DNA of 39,044 nucleotides, taken from NCBI GenBank assembly GCA_018894615.1, contig JAHIPL010000254.1, forward strand, positions 1 through 39,044. The letters are read 5' to 3'. The DNA is from Acidobacteriota bacterium. Its GTDB lineage: Bacteria > Acidobacteriota > Aminicenantia > Aminicenantales > Aminicenantaceae. The notes below the pieces were generated by a model. It ran no database searches and was not told where the DNA came from. It was given only the letters and a program-made list of their open reading frames with translations. Positions 15,805 to 23,019 of this stretch are shown piece after piece; the stretch's first letter is position 1, and every line of letters begins with the position of its first letter. The translations under genes were made by a program, and so were the position numbers.

Positions 15805-17433
15805 ATGAATGGAATCACGACCGTTCCCTATCCGGAATGTGAGCCGATTCTTGGTTATGCCCCCGGTTCGCCGGAAAAGGTGTCGTTGAAAAAACAGCTG
15901 AAAAAAATGATGAGCGAGGAAATCGAAATACCGCTCATCATCGGCGGCAAAGAGGTCCGGACGGGCAATCTGGCGGACTGCCGCTGCCCGCATGACCATA
16001 ATCATCTGCTGGCCCGCTATCATAAAGCCGGTCCGGATGAGATTAAAATGGCGGTGGATGCCGCCATGGAGGCCTGGAAAACCTGGTCGGAAATGAACTG
16101 GATGTCCCGGGCCGCCATTTTTTTACGGGCCGCCGAACTTCTGGCCGGCAAATACCGCGATGTGCTGAACGGCGCTACCATGCTCGGTCAGTCCAAGACG
16201 CCTCATCAGGCCGAAATCGATTCAGCCTGTGAGCTTATCGATTTTTACAGGTTCAACCCGTTCTTTATGAACCAGATCTACATGGAGCAGCCGGATTCGG
16301 GGCCGGAGGTCTGGAACTTTCTGGAATACCGGGCTCTCGAGGGATTTATCTTTGCCGTGACTCCTTTCAACTTCACCTCCATCGCCGGGAATCTTCCCAC
16401 GTCCCCGACCCTGATGGGCAACGTCTGCCTCTGGAAACCGGCCTCATCCGCCGTCTACTCCGCCTATTTTCTCACCCAATTGTGGAAAGAGGCGGGACTT
16501 CCGGACGGCGTCATCAACTTCGTTCCCGGACCCGGCCGGTATGTCGGAGACCCCGTCATTCAACAGCCGGAATTCGGCGGTGTGCATTTCACGGGAAGCA
16601 CGGGTGTGTTCAACGCCATGTGGAAAACGATCGGTGAAAACATGAGCAAATACGGACGTTATCCACGCATCGTCGGAGAGACGGGAGGCAAGGATTTCGC
16701 TTTTGTGCATGCTTCCGCCGACGTGAAGGCGACCGTCACAGCCATTCTTCGCGGCGCCTTCGAGTACCAGGGCCAGAAGTGTTCGGCCGCCAGCCGCGCT
16801 TACATCCCCGATTCCATCTGGCCGAAAATCAAGGAGATGTTCATCGATGAGTTGAAAACACTCAAGATGGGAGATATCAACGATTTCACCAATTTCATGG
16901 GAGCGGTCATCGACAAGGCCGCTTTCTCCACCATCACCGAGTACATCGACTATGCCAAATCCTCTCCCGAGGCGGAGATCCTTTTCGGCGGCGGTTACGA
17001 CGATTCCAAGGGCTATTTTATCGAGCCGACCGTGGTCCTCACCACCAATCCCAGATTCCGCCTCATGGAGGAGGAGATATTCGGGCCCGTCCTGACCATC
17101 TATGTGTATCCTGAAAACAAATTCGCAGAAACCATGAAGCTTTGCAACGAGACGTCCCCCTACGCCCTGACCGGCGGGATCATGGCCACGGACCGCGAGG
17201 CCATCATCCAGGCCCAGAAGGCGCTTCGGCACGCGTCGGGCAATTTTTATATCAACGACAAGATCACGGGGGCCGTCGTCAGCCAACAGCCATTCGGAGG
17301 AGCGAGAGCGTCCGGCACCAACGACAAGGCGGGATCCTATCTGAATCTCATCCGATGGGCCAGTGTCCGGACGACCAAGGAAAACTTCAACCCTCCTACT
17401 GATTACAGATATCCCTACATGGGCGAAAAATAA
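15805..17433 (+). CDS. pruA: L-glutamate gamma-semialdehyde (1-pyrroline-5-carboxylate) dehydrogenase
   Basis: This 542-residue cytosolic NAD-dependent enzyme oxidises glutamate semialdehyde to glutamate in proline and arginine breakdown. The catalytic Cys is C326 in EYQGQKCSAASRAY and the general base is E292 in IVGETGGKD. NAD-site segments VTPFNFTSIAGN and HFTGSTGVF are intact. The ~540-residue length, the N-terminal extension and the C-terminal GGARASGTNDKAGS segment place it with the stand-alone ALDH4A1-type enzyme, not the bifunctional PutA. No proline dehydrogenase gene is adjacent. A second aldehyde dehydrogenase follows after 26 bp, so the two are likely an operon. Confidence 0.92.
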   Translation: MNGITTVPYPECEPILGYAPGSPEKVSLKKQLKKMMSEEIEIPLIIGGKEVRTGNLADCRCPHDHNHLLARYHKAGPDEIKMAVDAAMEAWKTWSEMNWMSRAAIFLRAAELLAGKYRDVLNGATMLGQSKTPHQAEIDSACELIDFYRFNPFFMNQIYMEQPDSGPEVWNFLEYRALEGFIFAVTPFNFTSIAGNLPTSPTLMGNVCLWKPASSAVYSAYFLTQLWKEAGLPDGVINFVPGPGRYVGDPVIQQPEFGGVHFTGSTGVFNAMWKTIGENMSKYGRYPRIVGETGGKDFAFVHASADVKATVTAILRGAFEYQGQKCSAASRAYIPDSIWPKIKEMFIDELKTLKMGDINDFTNFMGAVIDKAAFSTITEYIDYAKSSPEAEILFGGGYDDSKGYFIEPTVVLTTNPRFRLMEEEIFGPVLTIYVYPENKFAETMKLCNETSPYALTGGIMATDREAIIQAQKALRHASGNFYINDKITGAVVSQQPFGGARASGTNDKAGSYLNLIRWASVRTTKENFNPPTDYRYPYMGEK

Positions 17434-17459
17434 AACGGACGCTGAAGAGAGGCAACATC

Positions 17460-18983
17460 ATGAAGGCAATTCTGGATATCCTCAATATTAAAAAAGTCAA
17501 CATTGGAGCCTGTGCCGGACCCGACGCCTGGTTTGATGCGCCGGACAGCGAAGAGCTTGCGTCCGTCAATCCGGCTACGGGTGAGACCATCGCCGTCGTG
17601 CGTCAGACCACACCCGAAACCTATGAAAAGGTGATGGAGCGGGCGGCGGCGACCTTTTTGACCTGGCGGATGACTCCGGCCCCCAAACGAGGGCTTGTCA
17701 TCCGTGATCTGGCCGATGCCCTCAGGGAGTACCAGGAACCGCTGGGAGAGCTCGTCTCGCTGGAGATGGGGAAGATCAGGGCGGAAGGGATGGGTGAAGT
17801 TCAGGAGATGATCGACATCTGCGATTTTTCCGTCGGCCTGTCCCGTCAGCTTTACGGGCTGACCATGAAATCCGAACGTCCGGCCCACCGCATGTTTGAG
17901 CAGTGGCATCCGCTGGGTGTCGTCGGGGTCATCACGGCCTTTAATTTTCCAGCGGCCGTCTGGTCCTGGAACACCGCCATCGCCTGTGTCTGCGGCGATC
18001 CTGTTGTCTGGAAGCCCTCTTCCGACACGCCTCTGACGGCCATCGCCGTCCAGACGATCGCCAATGCCGTGGCGGCCGACCACGGGCTTCACGGACTGTT
18101 CTGTCTGGCCATCGGCCGGGGCGCCGTGGTCGGAGAGCGGATGATCAACGACAAACGGATACCGCTCATTTCCTTCACCGGCTCGACCAAAATGGGCGAA
18201 CGGGTGGCCCAGTCCGTGGCCAAACGTTTCGGAAGGTCCATCCTCGAACTGGGCGGCAACAACGCGATCATCGTGGATGACGAAGCGGATCTGAACATAG
18301 CCCTCCAGGCGGCTCTCTTCGGGGCCGTGGGCACATCGGGGCAGAGATGCACGTCCACCCGGCGTGTGTTTCTGCAGAAAAAGATCGCCGCGGAATTCAC
18401 GGACCGACTGATCAAGGCCTACGGACAGGTCACGATCGGGAATCCTCTCGAGGAGGGAATTCTGATGGGGCCTCTCGTCAACCGGGGCGCTGTCAGCGAC
18501 ATGGTCGCGGCTCTCGAAGAGATCGAAAAACAGGGCGGGAAAATCATCTTCGGCGGTCATCGTCTTCCTGACAAGGGTGAGATGTTTGTCGAACCCACCA
18601 TTGTGAAGATGCCGGAGCAGTCGCCCATCGTACACATCGAAACATTCGCACCCATTTTGTACCTCATGGAATACGAAAATATCGATGAGGCCGTCGCCCT
18701 TCACAATGCCGTGCCCCAGGGGCTCTCCAGCGCCATATTCACAAAAAACCTGTACAAAGCCGAGCAGTTCCTGTCTGCCGAAGGTTCGGACTGCGGCATC
18801 GCCAATGTCAACATCGGCACGTCCGGAGCTGAAATCGGAGGGGCTTTCGGCGGTGAGAAGGAGACGGGCGGTGGACGGGAATCCGGTTCGGATTCATGGA
18901 AGGCCTATATGCGCCGGCAGACAAACACCATCAACTGGTCAAAAGAGCTTCCTCTCGCCCAGGGAATCAAATTCGGAGACTGA
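17460..18983 (+). CDS. Aldehyde dehydrogenase of the ALDH7 (alpha-aminoadipic semialdehyde) type
   Basis: This 507-residue NAD-dependent enzyme has catalytic C297 in SGQRCTSTRR and E263 in LELGGNNAI. The GGNNAI sequence, the ITAFNFPAAVWSWN NAD loop and the GGAFGGEKETGGGRESGSD end are hallmarks of antiquitin/AMADH, which oxidises alpha-aminoadipic semialdehyde (or its cyclic form) in lysine catabolism. GAGAGG precedes the ATG. Placed directly behind a PruA-type gene, it suggests an amino-acid-degradation pair acting on five- and six-carbon cyclic imines. Substrate assignment rests on family resemblance. Confidence 0.88.
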   Translation: MKAILDILNIKKVNIGACAGPDAWFDAPDSEELASVNPATGETIAVVRQTTPETYEKVMERAAATFLTWRMTPAPKRGLVIRDLADALREYQEPLGELVSLEMGKIRAEGMGEVQEMIDICDFSVGLSRQLYGLTMKSERPAHRMFEQWHPLGVVGVITAFNFPAAVWSWNTAIACVCGDPVVWKPSSDTPLTAIAVQTIANAVAADHGLHGLFCLAIGRGAVVGERMINDKRIPLISFTGSTKMGERVAQSVAKRFGRSILELGGNNAIIVDDEADLNIALQAALFGAVGTSGQRCTSTRRVFLQKKIAAEFTDRLIKAYGQVTIGNPLEEGILMGPLVNRGAVSDMVAALEEIEKQGGKIIFGGHRLPDKGEMFVEPTIVKMPEQSPIVHIETFAPILYLMEYENIDEAVALHNAVPQGLSSAIFTKNLYKAEQFLSAEGSDCGIANVNIGTSGAEIGGAFGGEKETGGGRESGSDSWKAYMRRQTNTINWSKELPLAQGIKFGD

Positions 18984-19102
18984 TGACGGAAGACGTCAGG
19001 CTCGATATCGAAGTCGAGTACTTGGCCCGTCTTTCTCCGGAATTAAAAAAAACCCCGGAAAACGCCGCTCTCGGTTTATCAGAACGAGTGGATAGGCCGT
19101 GA
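18983..19102 (+). CDS. Possible 39-residue ORF overlapping the ALDH7 stop
   Basis: The ATG overlaps the preceding TGA (TGATG) and GGAG lies about 4 nt upstream. The product (MTEDVRLDIEVEYLARLSPE then KKTPENAALG) is charged and plausible for a short protein, but I recognise no family. It may be chance. Confidence 0.3.
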   Translation: MTEDVRLDIEVEYLARLSPELKKTPENAALGLSERVDRP

Positions 19103-19107
19103 TACAA

Positions 19108-19132
19108 ATTACAATAATAATATTACAATAAT
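19108..19132. repeat. Direct repeat ATTACAATAAT x2 upstream of the PspC gene
   Basis: The 11-mer occurs at 19108-19118 and 19122-19132, with a 14-bp period, in an AT-rich intergenic stretch about 65 bp before the PspC start. It could be a regulator site or simple AT-rich sequence. Confidence 0.6.
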
Positions 19133-19194
19133 CATGAACATTTAATGCGGATAGCTCGTATATAAAGAGAGGTCCTTGATCAAAGGAGACTGAA

Positions 19195-19395
19195 ATGGCG
19201 AAAACATTGTACCGGCTGACGGACAAAAAAATGATCGGCGGCGTGTGCGCGGGTCTGGCCGAGTATCTGGATATCGATCTTTCCGTCATGCGTCTGATAT
19301 TTATCGGTCTGTGGCTGCTCACCGCTCTTTTTCCCCTGGCGGTCTTTTATATCATCGCCTGGATCGTGATTCCTGAGGCGCCCAGCGGATCCTGA
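19195..19395 (+). CDS. PspC-domain small membrane protein
   Basis: This 66-residue protein starts LYRLTDKKMIGGVCAGLAEY, the PspC domain signature, and has two hydrophobic stretches ending in IIAWIVIPE. PspC proteins sit in the inner membrane and take part in envelope-stress or toxin-like responses in some bacteria; here only the domain is present. AAAGGAGA precedes the ATG, and a terminator follows, so it is monocistronic. Confidence 0.88.
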   Translation: MAKTLYRLTDKKMIGGVCAGLAEYLDIDLSVMRLIFIGLWLLTALFPLAVFYIIAWIVIPEAPSGS

Positions 19396-19425
19396 TCCCT
19401 TTTCTCTCTTAACCCGGCCTGTTTC

Positions 19426-19470
19426 AGCGAATCGGATTTGACATCCGTCTACGGATTCGCTATTTTTATT
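19426..19470 (+). terminator. Rho-independent terminator after the PspC gene
   Basis: AGCGAATC (19426-19433) pairs with GATTCGCT (19454-19461) around an inner GGAT/ATCC hairpin. ATTTTTATT follows. Confidence 0.75.
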
Positions 19471-19495
19471 CCCTTAGATGTTTGTCTGATAAAAA

Positions 19496-19517
19496 GGGGA
19501 GATCCCCAAGGTACAAT
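19496..19517 (+). promoter_or_regulatory. -10 box with adjacent inverted repeat before the kinase-like gene
   Basis: TACAAT (19512-19517) lies 5 nt before the ATG at 19523, with no Shine-Dalgarno sequence. The inverted repeat GGGGA-GA-TCCCC (19496-19507) lies 4 nt upstream, in the spacer region of the promoter, where a repressor could bind. No good -35 is seen. Confidence 0.4.
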
Positions 19518-19522
19518 CTTAT

Positions 19523-20182
19523 ATGGACGAGATCACTTTCAATCACATCGCCATCGAAGGCATGCTCAAATCCAACAAAGCCGGGCTCGCCAACGCGCTG
19601 GCCAAACAAATAGGCGGAAAGGTGATCTTCGACATAACCGAAAATCCCTACCTGAAGGATTTCTATGACGAAAAAGAGGGTGCGTCTTTTCTCGCACAGC
19701 TCGTCTTCCTTGTCAATCGTTATCACCAGCAGTCGGCGCTTCTGCAGCGGGGGTTGTTCGATGAGAGGATCATATGTGATTATCTTTACGAGAAGGATAA
19801 AATATACGCCTATCAGATTCTCACGGATGACGAACTGGTCGTGTACGAGAGAATCTACACCATTCTGAAAACCCGTGTGACCAAACCGGACCTGGTGATC
19901 TACCTCCAGCTGTCTCTACCCACGCTCCGCCGACGAATCGCCAAGTACGGAACCCCTCTTGAGAAGAACATATCCACTCCCTTTCTTGAAGACATGCTCG
20001 AGGCGTTTGATTACTTTTTTTTCAACTACAAATCGGCGCCCCTTCTTGTCGTCAAGTCGGATAATCTCGATTTCACCAGACAGGAAGATATGGACGACCT
20101 CATAGAAAAAATCATTCATATGAAAAAAAGCCCCCTGTTTTACGTCCCGCTTGGGGATCAGAATAAAAAAGGGAGCGATTGA
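19523..20182 (+). CDS. Deoxynucleoside-kinase homologue with a degenerate P-loop
   Basis: This 219-residue protein matches the deoxynucleoside kinases found next to pan genes. The NPYLKDFYDEK, FLVNRYHQQ and CDYLYEKDKIYAY segments and the lid region LSLPTLRRRIAKYG (leucine-arginine lid) are recognisable. The family P-loop IEGxIGxGKTSL reads IEGMLKSNKAGL here (residues 11-22): the second glycine pair is lost, the Lys is kept, and the following Thr/Ser is Ala. Nucleotide phosphorylation may therefore be lost or altered. It precedes panB by about 60 bp on the same strand. It may serve as a regulatory or structural relic, or use a different nucleotide geometry. The frame is intact, so it is not an obvious pseudogene. 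Confidence 0.75.
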   Translation: MDEITFNHIAIEGMLKSNKAGLANALAKQIGGKVIFDITENPYLKDFYDEKEGASFLAQLVFLVNRYHQQSALLQRGLFDERIICDYLYEKDKIYAYQILTDDELVVYERIYTILKTRVTKPDLVIYLQLSLPTLRRRIAKYGTPLEKNISTPFLEDMLEAFDYFFFNYKSAPLLVVKSDNLDFTRQEDMDDLIEKIIHMKKSPLFYVPLGDQNKKGSD

Positions 20183-20241
20183 TCCGATAAGACTTTACCT
20201 CAATCCCGATGAAAAGGCGGGATGGGGAGAAAGGTAAAAGG

Positions 20242-21105
20242 ATGACTGAAATAGAAAAATCTGCCGTTTCCATTTCCATGCTGCGGAAAAAAAAGGAGGC
20301 TGGAGAGCCCATCGTCGCTCTGACGGCCTATGACTATCCCGTCGCCAAAATTGTCGATGCGGCGGGTGTGGATCTTATTCTGGTCGGAGATTCGCTGGGG
20401 ATGGTGGTTCTTGGGCACCCGACCACCGTGCCCGTGACCATGGACGAGATGATCCATCACACCCAAGCCGTCACCCGGGCCGTCAAGCGGGCGATGGTCG
20501 TGGGCGATATGCCCTACGGATCCTTCCATCTGTCAGAAGAACAAACGTTGGCCAATGCCCTCCGCTTCATCAAAGACGCAGGGGCGGGAGCGGTCAAGAT
20601 CGAAGGGGCATCCGCCCGACGCCTGCACCTGATCGAGTCCATGGTGGAAGCCGAAATTCCCGTAATGGGTCACGTGGGACTGACTCCCCAGTCCATCAAG
20701 CACCTGGGCCGCTTCAAGATGGCGGGAAAAACGGATGCGGAAGCGGAACTCATTCTTCAGAGTGCGGTGCAGCTGGAACAGGCGGGCGTTTTTGCCGTCA
20801 TTCTGGAATGCATTCCCATGGAGCTGGCAGGCATCGTGACAAACCGTCTGACCGTCCCGACCATCGGCATTGGAGCCGGCCCTCATTGTGATGGACAGAT
20901 TCTGGTGTTTCATGATCTTGTTGGATTCAACAACGGCTATCTGCCGAAATTCGTTAAAAAATATGCGGATCTCCAAACCGTTCTAAGCGAAGCCGTCGGC
21001 GGATATGCGGCTGACGTCCGGGAGGGCCGGTTTCCGGAAGAGATCCATTCCTATCACCGGAAAAAAAATGAGAATGGAGAGAAAAAGGAAGGACAGGACC
21101 TGTAG
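20242..21105 (+). CDS. panB: 3-methyl-2-oxobutanoate hydroxymethyltransferase (PanB)
   Basis: This 287-residue cytosolic enzyme adds a hydroxymethyl group from methylene-tetrahydrofolate to alpha-ketoisovalerate, the first step of pantothenate synthesis. LTAYDYPVAKIVDAAGVDL, LVGDSLGMV (metal Asp), VGDMPYGSF, GHVGLTPQS and IGIGAGPHCDGQILV are the conserved family blocks. The ATG at 20242 is preferred to an in-frame ATG 33 bp upstream because GAGAAAGG precedes it. panC follows after 47 bp. Confidence 0.95.
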   Translation: MTEIEKSAVSISMLRKKKEAGEPIVALTAYDYPVAKIVDAAGVDLILVGDSLGMVVLGHPTTVPVTMDEMIHHTQAVTRAVKRAMVVGDMPYGSFHLSEEQTLANALRFIKDAGAGAVKIEGASARRLHLIESMVEAEIPVMGHVGLTPQSIKHLGRFKMAGKTDAEAELILQSAVQLEQAGVFAVILECIPMELAGIVTNRLTVPTIGIGAGPHCDGQILVFHDLVGFNNGYLPKFVKKYADLQTVLSEAVGGYAADVREGRFPEEIHSYHRKKNENGEKKEGQDL

Positions 21106-21152
21106 CCGGTGAATCCCTACACCCTTCCCGTGATGGAACGTATCGAATAACG

Positions 21153-22001
21153 ATGAACATCATCCACTCGATCGAAGAAATGAAGGCCGAGATCCATGAA
21201 TTTAGAAAAAAAGGAAAAAGCATCGGCTGCGTTCCCACCATGGGCAGTCTGCATGAAGGGCACCTGAGCCTTGTCCGGCAGTCTCTGCAGACCACGGACC
21301 GGACGGTGGTCACCATCTTCATCAATCCGGCCCAGTTCGCACCCGGCGAGGATTTTGAGCAATACCCGAGAGATTATGACCGTGATATCGGGCTTCTCGA
21401 GCGGGAGGGGGTGGACATTGTTTTCCTTCCCGACATGAAGGACATCTATCCGCCGGGGTATAAAACCTATGTCGAGGTGCACGATCTTCAGGAGAGACTG
21501 TGCGGCCTCTCGCGGCCCACGTTTTTCCGCGGCGTGTGCACCATCGTCCTTAAACTGTTCAATATCATCACGCCCGACCGGGCTTTTTTCGGACAGAAGG
21601 ACGCCCAGCAGGCCATCATCCTGCAGCGCATGGTTAGGGATTTGAACCTCGACATTTTAATTGAAGTCCTTCCCATTGTCCGGGACGCGGACGGTTTGGC
21701 CCTGAGTTCAAGAAATGCCTACCTGAAGGACAATGAACGGAAGGCCGCCCTGACCCTGTCCCGCAGCCTGCGGCTTGCGGAAAAAATGATAGCTGAAGGA
21801 GAGCGCTCGGCTGAAAAGATACGAGAAGAAATGATCGCCCTCATTCAGTCCGTTCAAGGGACGCGGATCGATTACATCGAAATTGTTGATTCGGAAGAGC
21901 TTCTTCCGCTGGAAACCCTCAAGTCACGTGTTCTTGTCTCTCTGGCTGTGTTCATCGGCAGAACCCGCCTGATCGACAACACGCAGATCATTCTCTCCTG
22001 A
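21153..22001 (+). CDS. panC: Pantothenate synthetase (PanC)
   Basis: This 282-residue enzyme joins pantoate and beta-alanine with ATP. MGSLHEGHLSLVRQS holds the HIGH-like nucleotide motif, FINPAQFAPGEDFEQYPR binds pantoate, and FFGQKDAQQ and LALSSRNAYL form the remaining ATP site (KMSKS-like region). Length is standard. No Shine-Dalgarno sequence is visible before the ATG, so translation may depend on panB upstream. No panD (aspartate decarboxylase) is in this cluster. Confidence 0.95.
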   Translation: MNIIHSIEEMKAEIHEFRKKGKSIGCVPTMGSLHEGHLSLVRQSLQTTDRTVVTIFINPAQFAPGEDFEQYPRDYDRDIGLLEREGVDIVFLPDMKDIYPPGYKTYVEVHDLQERLCGLSRPTFFRGVCTIVLKLFNIITPDRAFFGQKDAQQAIILQRMVRDLNLDILIEVLPIVRDADGLALSSRNAYLKDNERKAALTLSRSLRLAEKMIAEGERSAEKIREEMIALIQSVQGTRIDYIEIVDSEELLPLETLKSRVLVSLAVFIGRTRLIDNTQIILS

Positions 22002-22092
22002 TCCGGCGCTTTCAGGCCGTCGTTGTTCATGTGAAGAAGAGATCAATTTTTAGCGAAATCGGGGGGACGCCTCAGCGGCGAACCGATAAAAG

Positions 22093-22371
22093 TCAGGAGA
22101 GAGTCCATTCCTTCAGTTTGTCATAGGGCACTTCACCGCAGAGAACCCCGTTGGTGTCCGTGTTTATAAAGGTCGGTGTGCGGAGCTGCCCCCCGCACTT
22201 GGGTTCGATCAAATCCTTGAACGACCGCATTTTGTCGGCGTTCTGTTCGTTGTGCCAGACTTCCAATTTGTCAAAGGAGACACTCTCTTCCTTTTCCAGC
22301 TTTTCGACGAGGGGCATCATCCGGCGGCAGTGGGGGCATTCCTTTCCGTGAAACATGATCAGTTTGCTCAT
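22093..22371 (-). CDS. Thioredoxin/glutaredoxin-like protein with a CPHC active site
   Basis: This 92-residue protein begins MSKLIMFHGKECPHC (C12, C15), a thioredoxin-fold redox pair of the CPHC type also seen in DsbA. RTPTFINTD holds the cis-proline. An extra Cys lies at KCGGQL and another at GVLCGE. There is no signal peptide, so it is cytosolic. Its ATG overlaps the stop of the rubredoxin-FTR gene by 4 bp (ATGA), so the two are made together and it is the likely substrate of that reductase. Confidence 0.85.
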   Translation of the reverse strand: MSKLIMFHGKECPHCRRMMPLVEKLEKEESVSFDKLEVWHNEQNADKMRSFKDLIEPKCGGQLRTPTFINTDTNGVLCGEVPYDKLKEWTLS

Positions 22372-22799
22372 TTATCGCTCCTTTTGATAAAGAGTCCACA
22401 CCAGCACTCTCCGTCGACCTTGTCCTTGTAGGTTTCATGAATCCGAAAATTGCAGGGGCAGACAAGTTTGATGTCCTCTTCAAAATCCTTGGTGCGCAGA
22501 CGGCAGGGGCAGTATTTAAGGCCGTGGTTTTTCTCGTTGCTGAACACACCGTCCAGCAGCATGTCGACCCGTTCCCTGTCCGGATTGACCTGAAACGCAT
22601 TGTTTTCAGCGAAGGCGGTGATGGCCTTAAGAAATCCCATTCGATCCGTTTCCGTCTTTGTCCCGGACTGGATGTTCAGAGCTTCCCCGGAAGGGATTTC
22701 AACGTACGCATGCTCCACGCTGCAGGTGGGACAGACCTCCGGAGGCTTCAGGCCGAAATGGATGTCGCCGCAGACATGACATCGCCAGAAATTTTTCAT
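22368..22799 (-). CDS. Rubredoxin-like domain fused to ferredoxin:thioredoxin reductase catalytic (beta) chain
   Basis: This ~143-residue protein has two domains. Residues 5-30 are a rubredoxin-like Fe(Cys)4 knuckle pair (WRCHVCG and PPEVCPTC; C7, C10, C23, C26). Residues ~50-140 are the FTR catalytic chain: CPC (C97, C99), CPC (C114, C116) and CWC (C132, C134), which bind a [4Fe-4S] cluster next to a redox-active disulfide. FTR passes single electrons to reduce thioredoxin disulfides. The fused rubredoxin could feed it directly in place of ferredoxin or the FTR variable subunit, which is absent here. The ATG at 22799 (with GTG at 22802) follows GGAGGGG. Confidence 0.88.
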   Translation of the reverse strand: MKNFWRCHVCGDIHFGLKPPEVCPTCSVEHAYVEIPSGEALNIQSGTKTETDRMGFLKAITAFAENNAFQVNPDRERVDMLLDGVFSNEKNHGLKYCPCRLRTKDFEEDIKLVCPCNFRIHETYKDKVDGECWCGLFIKRSDK

Positions 22800-22896
22800 C
22801 ACAAAGCCCCTCCTTCAGGCCGGCATCATTTCAAACGGGGAAGTGATCTGGGACCGGATATTTTCATCATTAATCGGTGAAAAAATGAATCGCGGT

Positions 22897-22959
22897 TCAA
22901 TCGATCTCTGTGAACATGGATTTCGGCGAACCGCAGACCGAACATTCCCATTTTTTCAT
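22897..22959 (-). CDS. 20-residue half-rubredoxin peptide (single CxxC knuckle)
   Basis: A strong ribosome site (AGGAAGGA) precedes an ATG and a 20-codon frame: MKKWECSVCGSPKSMFTEID, then TGA. MKKW-x-C-x-x-CG is the start of a rubredoxin, while CG-x-PKSMF-x-EID is the end of the rubredoxin domain of rubrerythrins. The peptide looks like a rubredoxin whose middle was deleted between its two CxxCG knuckles. One knuckle supplies two of four iron ligands, so a dimer would be needed for Fe(Cys)4. It sits about 100 bp upstream of the rubredoxin-FTR fusion on the same strand. Confidence 0.55.
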   Translation of the reverse strand: MKKWECSVCGSPKSMFTEID

Positions 22960-22992
22960 GGACTTTTCCTTCCTGTCATGTTGAATGAATTC

Positions 22993-23012
22993 ATTATACG
23001 TCAATTATTATA
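22993..23012 (-). promoter_or_regulatory. Candidate -10 boxes for the redox cluster
   Basis: Two TATAAT hexamers occur on the minus strand (22998-22993 and 23012-23007) between the guaB stop and the half-rubredoxin ATG. No convincing -35 is spaced correctly for either. Confidence 0.4.
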
Positions 23013-23019
23013 GCGGGCG

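Noticed and set aside
17415-18704. 429-codon minus-strand frame opposite the ALDH7 gene
   Set aside because: Shadow of a well-conserved enzyme; the product is His/Arg/Gly/Asp-rich without a fold signal.
22002-22092. Terminator between panC and the thioredoxin-like gene
   Set aside because: The only stem found is short (GCC/GGC) and no T tract follows on either strand.
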